Shown here one piece after another: positions 33,218 to 41,702 of a stretch of 44,911 nucleotides of DNA. Source of the stretch: an uncultured Porphyromonadaceae bacterium (lineage in GTDB: Bacteria > Bacteroidota > Bacteroidia > Bacteroidales > Muribaculaceae); assembly GCA_900550645.1 (NCBI GenBank), contig URTA01000013.1, positions 1 through 44,911 of the forward strand. The letters run 5' to 3'. The translations under genes were made by a program, and so were the position numbers. Under the pieces are notes generated by a model. It saw nothing but the letters and a program-made list of their open reading frames with translations, was not told the origin of the DNA and ran no database searches. How positions within the stretch are numbered: the first letter of the stretch is position 1; every line of letters begins with the position of its first letter.

Positions 33218-33249
33218 TTTGCATCATCGCCCGAGATGTATTAACTTTG
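33218..33249 (+). promoter_or_regulatory. Promoter of the BadF-type kinase gene
   Basis: TTTG (33218-33221) and TAACTTTG (33242-33249) have a 20-base spacer. The ATG is at 33275. Confidence 0.7.
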
Positions 33250-33274
33250 CGCTGACCTAACAATGTAATGCCCA

Positions 33275-34138
33275 ATGCAGACACCGACAGTCATAGTAGC
33301 CGATGCCGGCTCTACCAAGATTTCCTGGGGCGTATGCCGCCCGGGGTACGCCCCGGAAGTAATAACCACCGCTGGTTTCAATGCCGCCACGGCTCGGCCG
33401 GGGGACTTTTCTGTGCTGTATGAGCTATGTATCGAAGCGGTTTCGGAGAGCGGCTTGTACTCGCTGTCCGTAGAGGAAGTGCGCTATTACGGCGCAGGGT
33501 GCGCCACAGCTGCCATTAACGACAGTGTAGCGTCAACATTGCGGTGTGTCTTCCCGCAGGCGCGGATACGAGTAGGCTCAGACCTCGAGGGTGCGGCACG
33601 CGCACTGTTTGGCGAGGGTGACGGCATCGCTTGCATACTCGGCACAGGCAGCAATTCCTGCCTGTGGCGCAACGGGAGCGTCGAGGCAAACGTGCCGCCG
33701 CTGGGCTACATACTCGGCGACGAGGGAAGCGGCGCGTCGCTGGGTCGCCGCCTGGTGCGCGAGGCTCTGCGCGGGACATTGGCAACGCGGTACTGCGACG
33801 AACTGGAGCAAGATTACGGTGTGACACGCGAGGAGACGCTGCAGCGTGTCTACCGCAGCCCCGGGGGCAATGTGTGGCTTGCCACGCTTGTGCCGTTCCT
33901 TGGCCGGCATCGCTCCTTAGATGCGGTGCAGCGTATACTTGCCGAGGAGTTCGGCGCATTTTTGGATAATAATGTAGCCCTGTACAATGCAGCTGCTACG
34001 GATATGCCGTTGGGCTTTGTAGGCTCGGTGGCTCATTTTTTCGAGGTGGAACTGCGCATGGCGGCTGCTGAGCGCGGCTATCGCATGGCCCGTGTCGTCC
34101 GCTCCCCGATAGACGCGCTGCTTGCCTCCCCACGCTGA
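33275..34138 (+). CDS. BadF/BadG-type ATPase (N-acetylglucosamine kinase-like)
   Basis: This 287-residue ASKHA-fold protein has the phosphate-1 loop DAGSTKISWGV at residues 10-20, the phosphate-2 region CILGTGSNSCLWRNG near 120-134, and LGYILGDEGSGASLGRRL near 143-160. These fit the BadF/BadG/BcrA/BcrD family, whose cytoplasmic Bacteroidetes members are annotated as N-acetylglucosamine or amino-sugar kinases. Amino-sugar salvage from cell wall or host glycans is therefore the likeliest role. The substrate is not evident from the neighbours, a divergent MATE pump and a DUF5106 protein. Confidence 0.88.
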   Translation: MQTPTVIVADAGSTKISWGVCRPGYAPEVITTAGFNAATARPGDFSVLYELCIEAVSESGLYSLSVEEVRYYGAGCATAAINDSVASTLRCVFPQARIRVGSDLEGAARALFGEGDGIACILGTGSNSCLWRNGSVEANVPPLGYILGDEGSGASLGRRLVREALRGTLATRYCDELEQDYGVTREETLQRVYRSPGGNVWLATLVPFLGRHRSLDAVQRILAEEFGAFLDNNVALYNAAATDMPLGFVGSVAHFFEVELRMAAAERGYRMARVVRSPIDALLASPR

Positions 34139-34166
34139 CGTGTCTGGCAAAATATGCAGGCTGGGC

Positions 34167-34197
34167 TTTGCCGTGTCGGGAATTTTGCTTACTTTTG
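34167..34197 (+). promoter_or_regulatory. Promoter of the DUF5106-DoxX-mnmA unit
   Basis: TTTG (34167-34170) and TACTTTTG (34190-34197) have a 19-base spacer, and the ATG is at 34250. This placement rules out the in-frame upstream start at 34154. Confidence 0.7.
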
Positions 34198-34249
34198 CAT
34201 GCCAGACTGCGGGCGAGCGCGTCCGCAGTCGTTAACCATATCGGAAACT

Positions 34250-35248
34250 ATGCAGACCAAGGCACTGTTTATCACACTGGCGGCACTGCTCGCCTCCATG
34301 CTCCCGGCTGCGGCGCAGACTGCCGCGAATGCACCTGCCGACGGCACGGTGTATGTGGACGCGCTGTTCACATATCCTGAAGCTCCGGAATATCTGGGCG
34401 ACATCACCTCTCGCTCTGACTATCTGATGGATAATTTCTGGACTCCGATGGATTTCAAGCAGAAGACAGTCAACCAGGCGGCGTTGCAGCATGCATTTGA
34501 TGTATACGTTGCACCGATGATGTGGGCGCAGAAGGCAAAGGTGGTCAATTCCGTTGCCGCACTGGTCAAGAAGCTCTCCAAAAATCCGTCGCTTGCCACG
34601 CAGTTCATGCGTGCTGCCGAGGAGGCTCTCCATTCGCGCCGCTCGGAGTTTTACATTGACGAGGTGTACGAAATGATGCTCGAGGGGTATGTGGCGAACA
34701 AGAAAGTTCCTAAGGAACGCAAGACGCGCTATGCCACGCAGTTGTCGGCTCTGCGTGCCACTAAGCCCGGAAGCCCGATGCCGGCTGTGGCGATGACGGA
34801 CTCGCTCGGCAATGCCGTTCAGGTGGAACAGGGAGCTCAGTATACACTTGTGGTATTCGGCTCTCCGCGTCAGGACGAGATGCGCCAGTGGACGCTGCGC
34901 CTCGGCACTATGCTGGAGGTGGAACGCCTCTGCCGTGACGGGATTATGACGGTCGCTGTGGCTGACACGGACGAGCCTTCGGAGGATGGCAACGCATTCC
35001 TCGCCTCGCTGCCGGATTTCGTGACCGGCGGCTATGTGCAGCATCCGGAGCGGGCGTTTGACATCCGCATATCCCCCTGTGCATATATTGCCGCTGCCGA
35101 CGGCACGATATTGGCACGCAACGTGATGCCTGCTGACGCTTTCGTGACCATAGCCCGCGACGCTGCACAGAAGCAGGCTGCGGCGCAGCCAAGCACGCCG
35201 TCCTCGGACGCAACCCCGACTGAAGAAACTAATTCCGCTGCGCAATGA
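34250..35248 (+). CDS. Exported DUF5106 protein with a thioredoxin-like fold lacking CxxC
   Basis: ATG 34250 gives 332 residues with a signal peptide (LFITLAALLASMLPAAAQ). The N-terminal ~150 residues match DUF5106, a helical domain found before thioredoxin-like domains in Bacteroidetes. The C-terminal half has the thioredoxin pattern, with YTLVVFGSPRQDEMRQW where an active protein would have WxxCxxC and a conserved cis-proline-like ISPCAYIAAADG. The redox cysteines are absent, so disulfide exchange is unlikely; binding or structural function is inferred. The protein is probably periplasmic. The next gene overlaps by 4 bases. Confidence 0.86.
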   Translation: MQTKALFITLAALLASMLPAAAQTAANAPADGTVYVDALFTYPEAPEYLGDITSRSDYLMDNFWTPMDFKQKTVNQAALQHAFDVYVAPMMWAQKAKVVNSVAALVKKLSKNPSLATQFMRAAEEALHSRRSEFYIDEVYEMMLEGYVANKKVPKERKTRYATQLSALRATKPGSPMPAVAMTDSLGNAVQVEQGAQYTLVVFGSPRQDEMRQWTLRLGTMLEVERLCRDGIMTVAVADTDEPSEDGNAFLASLPDFVTGGYVQHPERAFDIRISPCAYIAAADGTILARNVMPADAFVTIARDAAQKQAAAQPSTPSSDATPTEETNSAAQ

Positions 35249-35748
35249 AAAAGTTGGTTGAATTGCTCAAGAGGGTCTATTTCTGGACTACGGGATATTC
35301 CTATACCAATATAGGCCGCCTTTTCCTGCGTCTGTTCGCGGGCATCATGATGCTGCACTTCGGTGTGCGCCAATGGACGTTGTTCGGCGAGGTCGCTTCG
35401 GGTTTCCCGCCGGTGCTTGGGCTTTCTCCGGAGGCGTCGCTGGCAGTGCTGGTGGCGATAGAGTGTGTATGCTCGCTGTTCATCATGCTCGGGCTGATGA
35501 TGCGCATAATGATAGTGCCGCCGTTCATTGCCATGGTCATGGCAGAGCATTACCTGCTGTCGGACTACCTGCAGGAGGCTGCGTGGCAGCTGTCGTGGAG
35601 CCAGCCGGGCTACCTGCCGATAATGTTCCTGGGCATCTACTTCTTCCTGATGCTCGTGGGTCCGGGCAAGATTTCGTGTGACTATTTCCTGTCGCTGCAC
35701 ATCATACATTCCGACAACAAGAGCGAGTCTGCCCTTGAGGAGGTGTGA
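35245..35748 (+). CDS. DoxX family membrane protein
   Basis: This 167-residue inner-membrane protein has four hydrophobic segments, beginning with IGRLFLRLFAGIMMLHFGVR near residue 23. Acidic and aromatic connecting loops follow, matching the DoxX family in size and layout. DoxX proteins are associated with quinone or thiosulfate metabolism and oxidative stress in various bacteria, but most are uncharacterised. It overlaps the DUF5106 gene by 4 bases (translational coupling), which suggests a joint envelope function. Confidence 0.82.
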   Translation: MKKLVELLKRVYFWTTGYSYTNIGRLFLRLFAGIMMLHFGVRQWTLFGEVASGFPPVLGLSPEASLAVLVAIECVCSLFIMLGLMMRIMIVPPFIAMVMAEHYLLSDYLQEAAWQLSWSQPGYLPIMFLGIYFFLMLVGPGKISCDYFLSLHIIHSDNKSESALEEV

Positions 35749-35771
35749 GCGTGCAGGGCTGTAGAAAATAT

Positions 35772-36899
35772 ATGGAAAGCAAGAGAATGAAGATAGCGGT
35801 GCTGGTGTCAGGCGGTGTTGACAGCGCGGTGGCGGTTGACCGCCTGTGGCGCGAGGGGCATGACCTGCACCTGTTCTACATACGCATCGGCATGGACAAC
35901 GGCGAGGGCGACTGCTCTGCCGAGGAGGACATCGAGATGTGTACGCTCATAGCTCGCAAGTACGGCTTGCCGCTGCGCGTAGTCTCGCTCCATGAGGAGT
36001 ACTGGGACTATGTGATGCGCTATGCCCTCGACACTGTGGCGGCAGGGCTTACGCCGCACCCGGACATGATGTGCAACAAGATGATCAAGTTCGGTTTCTT
36101 CGAGGAGCGTTGGGGGCATGAGTTTGACCGCACGGCAACGGGGCATTACGCCACTGTGCGCGAGCGCGGCGGAAGGCTGTACCTCGGCACTGCCGCCGAC
36201 CCTGTCAAAGACCAGACAGACTTCTTGGCGCAGATTTCATACGAGCAGCTAAGCCACCTGATGTTCCCGCTTGGCGAGATGACCAAGGCGGAGGTGCGTC
36301 AGGCTGCCCTTGATGCGAAACTGCCCAACGCCACGCGCAAGGACTCGCAGGGAATATGCTTCCTCGGCAAGATAAACTACAACGACTTCCTGCGCCGCCA
36401 CCTCGGCACACGCCGCGGCGCGGTGGTCGAGATAGAGACCGGCCGCAAGATTGGCGAGCATGAGGGCTATTGGTTTCACACCATAGGCCAGCGCAAGGGC
36501 TTGGGACTGAGCGGCGGCCCGTGGTATGTGGTGCGCAAGAACGTGCATGACAACGTTATATACGTATCTCGCGGCTACGACACAGCCTTGCAGTACGGCC
36601 GCGAGTTGCATATTCAGGAGATGCACTGGATAAGCGGCAATCCCTTTGCAGAGGGGCAGCAGGATATGCCTGTGGCGTTCAAAAACCGCCATACGCCTCA
36701 TTTCAGCGACGCCCGCATGGTGTGCGGCACCTCCGAGGGTGAATACACCATACATTCCGCAGAGGATATCCAGGGCATTGCGCCGGGTCAGTATGTGACC
36801 GTATACACCCCCGACCGCGAGCTGTGCCTCGGTTCGGGCATGATTTCCGCACCCGCGTCGCGCCGCCGTCGCCACAAGGGCTGCAATACTGAACAATAA
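35772..36899 (+). CDS. mnmA: tRNA-specific 2-thiouridylase
   Basis: MnmA thiolates U34 of tRNA-Lys, -Glu and -Gln using ATP and a relayed sulfur. The PP-loop SGGVDSAVAV lies near the start. The first catalytic cysteine is in HPDMMCNKMIKFGFF and the second in KDSQGICFLGKINYNDFL, and GLGLSGGPWYVV is the late conserved region. ATG 35772 gives 375 residues; ATG 35787, five codons later, starts at MKIAVLVSGG and is an equally plausible start. A GTG at 35745 overlaps the DoxX stop and was not chosen. It is the last gene of the DUF5106-DoxX unit. Confidence 0.95.
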   Translation: MESKRMKIAVLVSGGVDSAVAVDRLWREGHDLHLFYIRIGMDNGEGDCSAEEDIEMCTLIARKYGLPLRVVSLHEEYWDYVMRYALDTVAAGLTPHPDMMCNKMIKFGFFEERWGHEFDRTATGHYATVRERGGRLYLGTAADPVKDQTDFLAQISYEQLSHLMFPLGEMTKAEVRQAALDAKLPNATRKDSQGICFLGKINYNDFLRRHLGTRRGAVVEIETGRKIGEHEGYWFHTIGQRKGLGLSGGPWYVVRKNVHDNVIYVSRGYDTALQYGRELHIQEMHWISGNPFAEGQQDMPVAFKNRHTPHFSDARMVCGTSEGEYTIHSAEDIQGIAPGQYVTVYTPDRELCLGSGMISAPASRRRRHKGCNTEQ

Positions 36900-36915
36900 A
36901 TATCACAGAACTACA

Positions 36916-37509
36916 ATGGCAGAGAAGATACAACTTGACCTGATAGGAATAACGTACAACCAGATAGAGTCCGGCGTTTATGCCGTAGTGCTTCAGCAGC
37001 ATGGCGGCACACGCCGCATACCTATAGTTATTGGTGTGGCAGAGGCGCAGTCGATAGAGTGTCGTCTGCAGTCCGTCATCACGCCGCGTCCGCTGACACA
37101 TGACCTCATGGCGACGATACTGAACACCTTCGGCATGACGCTGCGTGAGGTGTGGCTGCACCGCTTGCCATCGGGCGTGTTTGCCGCTGACTTGCACCTG
37201 TCTGACGGCACTCGCGAGGTGACCATCGATTCGCGCTCGAGCGATGCTATTGCACTTGCCATACGCACAGGTTCGCCTATCTATACCAGCCCGGAAGTGC
37301 TTCAAGAGGCAGGCTTCGAGCCGGGACAGGCAGAAGGCGGCAAGGCTGCGCAGAGCGGTCATGCCTCAACTGTCGCTGACATCACTAAGATGAGCGTGCC
37401 GGAACTGCGTAAGGAGATGGACCGTGCCGTGGCTGCCGAGGATTACGAGCGGGCAGCCCTCATCAAGAAGGAAATCGACAGCAGAGGAGGCTCGGCTGAA
37501 CAAAAGTGA
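36916..37509 (+). CDS. Bifunctional nuclease family protein (DUF151) with UvrB/C motif
   Basis: This 197-residue protein begins with the DUF151/bifunctional-nuclease domain (about residues 1-135: LDLIGITYNQIESGVYAVVL and IPIVIGVAEAQSIECRL). It ends with a UvrB/UvrC-type helix-hairpin motif (LRKEMDRAVAAEDYERAALIKKEI, about 160-190). Members from plants and Thermotoga degrade RNA and DNA in vitro, and the UVR motif suggests a protein partner. Bacterial roles are not settled. It lies 16 bases after mnmA and is likely read through from it. Confidence 0.92.
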   Translation: MAEKIQLDLIGITYNQIESGVYAVVLQQHGGTRRIPIVIGVAEAQSIECRLQSVITPRPLTHDLMATILNTFGMTLREVWLHRLPSGVFAADLHLSDGTREVTIDSRSSDAIALAIRTGSPIYTSPEVLQEAGFEPGQAEGGKAAQSGHASTVADITKMSVPELRKEMDRAVAAEDYERAALIKKEIDSRGGSAEQK

Positions 37510-37568
37510 AGCGGTACGGCACGCCGTCTGTTAAAATTGAGTTAATGCCGTGGATATAGCGGCACGCA

Positions 37569-37601
37569 TTGCCGCTATGCGGAATTAATTTCCTAAATTT
37601 G
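37569..37601 (+). promoter_or_regulatory. Putative argR promoter with a long leader
   Basis: TTGC (37569-37572) and TAAATTTG (37594-37601) have a 21-base spacer. The ATG is at 37858, leaving a leader of about 250 bases. The 348-base stretch 37510-37857 has no gene; it holds this promoter and the palindrome AGTTTGCAAACT. Confidence 0.55.
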
Positions 37602-37768
37602 CGAGTGAATCATGATATACACATCAGTTTCATATACAAAGCATCAGGCGGTGGCAACGCAGATGAAAGTTGTGAGGGACGTTAAACGGCTTGTCCCGCG
37701 CAAGTTTCCTGCTGCAGCGGTCTGACCCTGTGCCGGGAGGCGCAGAGGCAGTCTGTATATACCATAAC

Positions 37769-37780
37769 AGTTTGCAAACT
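37769..37780. promoter_or_regulatory. Perfect 12-base palindrome in the argR leader
   Basis: AGTTTGCAAACT is its own reverse complement and is flanked by CCATA repeats on both sides. It could be an operator, perhaps for ArgR itself, but it does not match the E. coli ARG box. Confidence 0.35.
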
Positions 37781-37857
37781 TCCATACCGGAACAAACACA
37801 CTTAAAGCAGAATAAACAAACACACAGCCGTACTTCACAGTCAAACACCAATTCGAC

Positions 37858-38355
37858 ATGAAAAATCGCAAGAGGAGAGTAGAGATGATAGTTGACTTGA
37901 TAAACACCAGATGCGTGTCAAGTCAGGACGAACTCGCGGCACTTCTGTACGAGAGAGGATGCCAGGTGACACAGGCCACACTGTCGCGTGACCTCAAGTT
38001 GCTCAAAACCAGTAAAGTGCCGACTGACAATGGTACATATATGTATATCTTGCCAGACAGCAACACCATCAAGGACAAGTTGCTCGCAACTGGACAGGCT
38101 GCTATAAACCCCGTGTATCAGAGCGGTTTCATCTCGCTTGACTTCGCCGGCAACCTGGCTGTCATCAAGACACGCAACGGGTATGCCCCGGGACTGGCAT
38201 ACGACATCGACATCAGCAAGGCTCCGGAGTTTCTTGGCACCATACCCGGAACGGACACGATATTCGTTGTCATAAAGGAGGGTGTGACCCACGAGCAGGC
38301 CCGCGAGGCTTTCGCTCGCTACCTTCCGCTCGACGACAAGATTCCATACCTGTGA
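37858..38355 (+). CDS. argR: Arginine repressor ArgR
   Basis: This 165-residue regulator has the N-terminal winged-helix DNA-binding domain (DLINTRCVSSQDELAALLYERGCQVTQATLSRDL) and the C-terminal arginine-binding oligomerisation domain (IKTRNGYAPGLAYDIDIS and PGTDTIFVVIKEG). ArgR hexamers bind arginine and repress or activate arginine metabolism genes. In Bacteroides argR usually heads an arginine biosynthesis cluster; here only an ArgC-like gene follows (112 bases), with speA further on. Regulation may therefore concern polyamine or degradation genes. The length is normal. Confidence 0.94.
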   Translation: MKNRKRRVEMIVDLINTRCVSSQDELAALLYERGCQVTQATLSRDLKLLKTSKVPTDNGTYMYILPDSNTIKDKLLATGQAAINPVYQSGFISLDFAGNLAVIKTRNGYAPGLAYDIDISKAPEFLGTIPGTDTIFVVIKEGVTHEQAREAFARYLPLDDKIPYL

Positions 38356-38467
38356 CAATGGGCGCATACAGGTACGGTACAGACATATACGCGGGTGGCA
38401 GCCGGGAAACTGGCATGCCGCTCGCGGTGCATAATACAGGCGGCGTGCCGCACGTTAATATATTGAT

Positions 38468-39379
38468 ATGATAAGAGTCTGCATTTCAGGAGCGGCCTCG
38501 AGGGTCGCCGGAGAACTGATAAGGATATTGGTCAACCACCCCGATGTGGAGCTGGCGGCGGCATACGCCCCTGGCCATACCGGCGAGCGCGTCACCTCCA
38601 TTCACCACGGGCTGATAGGTGAGACCGACCTGCAGCTGCGCGACACTCCGCCGCTGCCGTCGGCGGTAGACGCGCTGGTGATATGCGAGCCGTCTGAATA
38701 TGCGGCGGATATAGCCCTGAATCCCGCGAAATATCCCGATTTACGTGTCATTGATATTTCCGGCTGCTATGGTCGTGACGCAAGGTCTGAAATGGCGTTG
38801 GGCATCTCCGAGATAAACCGCAAGACGCTCGTGCGGGGCGCGACACGTGCATACGTCCCTGGCGCGGCTGTCGTGGAGGCTCTGATTGCCCTGTACCCCT
38901 TTGCCGCTTCGCTCCTGTTGGGCGACGACATCGCTGTTTCTCTTTCCGGACGGTATGACGGCAATCCTGAAGCTGACGGCTGTCAGGCGGCGGCTGTCCT
39001 CGCCACGGTTCAGAACAGTTTCGACAGCAAAGTGGTATTTGCTCCCTCTGCAGACTGTGCAGCCGCCGGACGCGGGCTCAGGCTCGGCATCACATTTCCC
39101 ACAACGCTGTTGCCGCAGGACATACGCTCCCTGTATGACGGCATATATGACGACCACCACTTCACATTTCTCTCGCCGCACCGTCTCGAGATGAGGGAAG
39201 TGGAAGGCACGCACAAGTGCCTCATTTACATAGATAAGCCTGACGCGGCGACAGTGCGGCTCGACGTGATAGCTGATGCCGTGGTGCGCGGCGGAGCGGG
39301 CGATGCAGTCCATGTCCTCAACCTCCTATTCGGGCTGCATGAGCGCACGGGACTGGCTCTGAAGGCATCTGAATTTTGA
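38468..39379 (+). CDS. ArgC-like pseudoenzyme (N-acetyl-gamma-glutamyl-phosphate reductase homologue without catalytic residues)
   Basis: The 303-residue protein is collinear with Bacteroides-type ArgC along its whole length, including NHPDVELAAAYAPGHTGERVTS, EINRKTLVRGA and the C-terminal GAGDAVHVLNLLFGLHERTGLAL. The active-site segment PGCFAT reads PGAAVV, with Ala at residue 133 in place of the catalytic cysteine. The normal ~30-residue segment with the second active-site residue (a HQHVPE-type histidine) is missing, and the NADP loop has lost glycines (GAASRVAG). The frame is otherwise undamaged, so this looks like a maintained pseudoenzyme rather than a decaying gene. It is probably cytoplasmic. 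Confidence 0.87.
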   Translation: MIRVCISGAASRVAGELIRILVNHPDVELAAAYAPGHTGERVTSIHHGLIGETDLQLRDTPPLPSAVDALVICEPSEYAADIALNPAKYPDLRVIDISGCYGRDARSEMALGISEINRKTLVRGATRAYVPGAAVVEALIALYPFAASLLLGDDIAVSLSGRYDGNPEADGCQAAAVLATVQNSFDSKVVFAPSADCAAAGRGLRLGITFPTTLLPQDIRSLYDGIYDDHHFTFLSPHRLEMREVEGTHKCLIYIDKPDAATVRLDVIADAVVRGGAGDAVHVLNLLFGLHERTGLALKASEF

Positions 39380-39404
39380 AAACGATATAGCAAACACTCA
39401 CACC

Positions 39405-39773
39405 ATGTCTGTCAACAAGGTAATATTGCTCGGAAACGTGGGCGGCGACCCCGAAATACGCTATCCCGCGCCAGATAACCCCGTGGCGTTCTTCTCGCTG
39501 GCTACAAACGAGACTCGCGGCAACATAAAGGTCACTGAATGGCACAACATTGTCATGACCGGGCGCAGCGCGGCATACGCCGAGAAATTCATACGCAAGG
39601 GCACAAAGCTCTACCTCGAGGGTTCGCTGCGTACTCGCGAGTACACCGACAGGCTGCACATCACGCGCAAGCGCACAGAGGTGTTTGCCTCAACTTTCGA
39701 GATACTCGGCCGCTCACAGGACACTGGCGCGGCTCAGAACAACAATACATCAACATCACAACAACCGACATAA
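39405..39773 (+). CDS. ssb: Single-stranded DNA-binding protein
   Basis: This 122-residue OB-fold protein starts MSVNKVILLGNVGGDPEIRY, then carries FSLATNE and EWHNIVMTGRSAAYAEKFIRKGTKLYLEGSLRTREYTD, the normal SSB core. It binds ssDNA during replication and repair. After the core the tail is only about 15 residues, rich in Asn, Thr and Ser, and lacks the acidic DDDLPF-type tip that SSB uses to recruit partners. It is therefore possibly a second, specialised SSB. It lies 25 bases after the ArgC-like gene and 15 bases before speA, so it shares their transcript. Confidence 0.9.
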   Translation: MSVNKVILLGNVGGDPEIRYPAPDNPVAFFSLATNETRGNIKVTEWHNIVMTGRSAAYAEKFIRKGTKLYLEGSLRTREYTDRLHITRKRTEVFASTFEILGRSQDTGAAQNNNTSTSQQPT

Positions 39774-39788
39774 GCAGACAAGCAGAAA

Positions 39789-41687
39789 ATGAGAAAATGG
39801 CGTATTGAAGATTCAGCGGAAACATACAACATCCCCGGCTGGGGACTGAAGTATTTCTCTATTAACGAGCGTGGGCATGTGCAGGTAACGCCCAAAGAGG
39901 GCTGCACGCCCATTGACATCAAGGACGTGCTGGACGAGCTGAAACTGCGCGATGTTTCCGCTCCCGTGCTGCTGCGTTTTCCTGACATCCTCGATGACCG
40001 CATACGCAAGATTTCAAACTGTTTCAAGCGTGCTGCCGAGGAGTACGAGTACACAGGGCAGAACTTCATCGTATACCCCATTAAGGTCAACCAGATACAC
40101 CAGGTAGTGGAGGAGATAGTCAGCCACGGCAACAAGTACAACATCGGCCTCGAGGCTGGCTCGAAGCCGGAGCTGCACGCGGTTTTGGCTGTCAATACCC
40201 ACGAAAACTCGCTGATAGTCTGCAACGGCTACAAGGACGAGGACTATGTGGAGCTGGCTCTGCTGGCGCAGAAGATGGGTCGCCGCATCTACCTCGTCGT
40301 AGAGAAGATGAACGAGTTGCGCCTCATCTCCAACGTTTCCAAGCGGCTTGGCATCGTCCCCAACATCGGCATACGCATCAAACTCAGTTCCTCCGGCTCG
40401 GGCAAGTGGGAAGAATCGGGCGGCGATGTGAGCAAGTTCGGCCTAAACTCAAGCGAACTGCTCGACGCCGTCGAGTTCCTGCGCCGGAACAAGATGACCG
40501 ACGCGTTGAAACTCATTCATTTCCACATCGGCAGCCAGATTACCAAGATACGCCGCATCAAGACTGCCCTGCGTGAGGCGATGCAGTTCTATGTACAGCT
40601 CTTCAAGATGGGCTTCCACATCGATTTTGTCGATATTGGCGGCGGTCTGGGCGTGGACTATGACGGCACCCGCTCCTCTGTGGGCGAGAACTCGATGAAC
40701 TATTCCATACAGGAATATGTCAACGACTCGGTGTCTGCGCTCGTGGATGTGTGCGTCAAAAATGACCTGCCGCAGCCGGGCATCATCACCGAGAGCGGAC
40801 GCTCCTTGACTGCACATCATTCTGTGTTGATAATCAATGTATTGGAAACTGCACACCTGCCGATATGGAACGACAACGACACTGTCCCCGACGATGCGCA
40901 CGAGCTGCTGCGTGAACTGTACGAGATATGGGACAAGATCAACCCGACACGTGTGTTTGAGGACTGGCACGACGCGCTGCAGATACGCGAGGAGGCACTG
41001 GAACTTTTCTCGCTCGGGCTGCTTGACCTGACCACCCGCGCTCAGGTCGAGAAACTATTCTGGTCGGTCGCCCGCGATGTGAACGAGATGACCCGCTCAA
41101 TGAAGCATCCGCCCGAAGAGCTGCGCAAGATTTCGCGTATGCTGCCCGAAAAGTATTTCTGCAACTTCTCCCTGTTCCAGTCGTTGCCTGACAGCTGGTC
41201 GATTGACCAGATGTTCCCCATAATACCTATTTCGCGCCTTGACGAGAAGCCCACTGCCCGGTGTACTATTCAGGACATCACCTGCGACAGCGACGGCAAG
41301 ATAGCCCATTTCGTAGCTCCGCAGGGCAGCACGCCATACCTCCCCGTGCACACGCTGCGCCCGGGCGAGCCGTATTACCTCGGCGTGTTCCTCGTGGGCG
41401 CATATCAGGAGATACTCGGCGACATGCACAACCTGTTCGGCGACACAAACGCCGTACACATCGCGCTGACCAAGGACGGATACGAGATAGCGCAGGTCAT
41501 TGACGGCGAGTCCGTTGCCGATGTGCTTGACTATGTGGAGTACAACCCCAAGAAGCTGGTGCGCAGTCTCGAGTCGCGTGTCGCAGCCTCGATGAAGAAA
41601 GGGGTCATAACCGCCGAGGAAGGGCGGCAGTTCCTCAACAACTACCGCTCCGGCCTGTACGGCAACACATACCTGGAACGCGACTGA
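39789..41687 (+). CDS. speA: Biosynthetic arginine decarboxylase
   Basis: SpeA converts arginine to agmatine, the first step of polyamine synthesis. The 632 residues show the fold III decarboxylase architecture. The PLP-binding Lys99 lies in YPIKVNQ, GSKPELHAVL follows near 125, and the barrel motif GGGLGVDYDG is near 290. The C-terminal beta domain is complete (GEPYYLGVFLVGAYQEILGDMHNLFGD). It starts with the conserved DSAETYNIPGWG region. The length matches the E. coli enzyme. It is 15 bases after ssb and 15 bases before truA, suggesting one operon from the ArgC-like gene onward. Confidence 0.96.
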   Translation: MRKWRIEDSAETYNIPGWGLKYFSINERGHVQVTPKEGCTPIDIKDVLDELKLRDVSAPVLLRFPDILDDRIRKISNCFKRAAEEYEYTGQNFIVYPIKVNQIHQVVEEIVSHGNKYNIGLEAGSKPELHAVLAVNTHENSLIVCNGYKDEDYVELALLAQKMGRRIYLVVEKMNELRLISNVSKRLGIVPNIGIRIKLSSSGSGKWEESGGDVSKFGLNSSELLDAVEFLRRNKMTDALKLIHFHIGSQITKIRRIKTALREAMQFYVQLFKMGFHIDFVDIGGGLGVDYDGTRSSVGENSMNYSIQEYVNDSVSALVDVCVKNDLPQPGIITESGRSLTAHHSVLIINVLETAHLPIWNDNDTVPDDAHELLRELYEIWDKINPTRVFEDWHDALQIREEALELFSLGLLDLTTRAQVEKLFWSVARDVNEMTRSMKHPPEELRKISRMLPEKYFCNFSLFQSLPDSWSIDQMFPIIPISRLDEKPTARCTIQDITCDSDGKIAHFVAPQGSTPYLPVHTLRPGEPYYLGVFLVGAYQEILGDMHNLFGDTNAVHIALTKDGYEIAQVIDGESVADVLDYVEYNPKKLVRSLESRVAASMKKGVITAEEGRQFLNNYRSGLYGNTYLERD

Positions 41688-41702
41688 CACCCCGGACTGC
41701 CT

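Noticed and set aside
34232..35245. 337-codon antisense frame over the DUF5106 gene
   Set aside because: Arg/His-rich composition without any domain; the sense gene has a signal peptide, a promoter and a family match.
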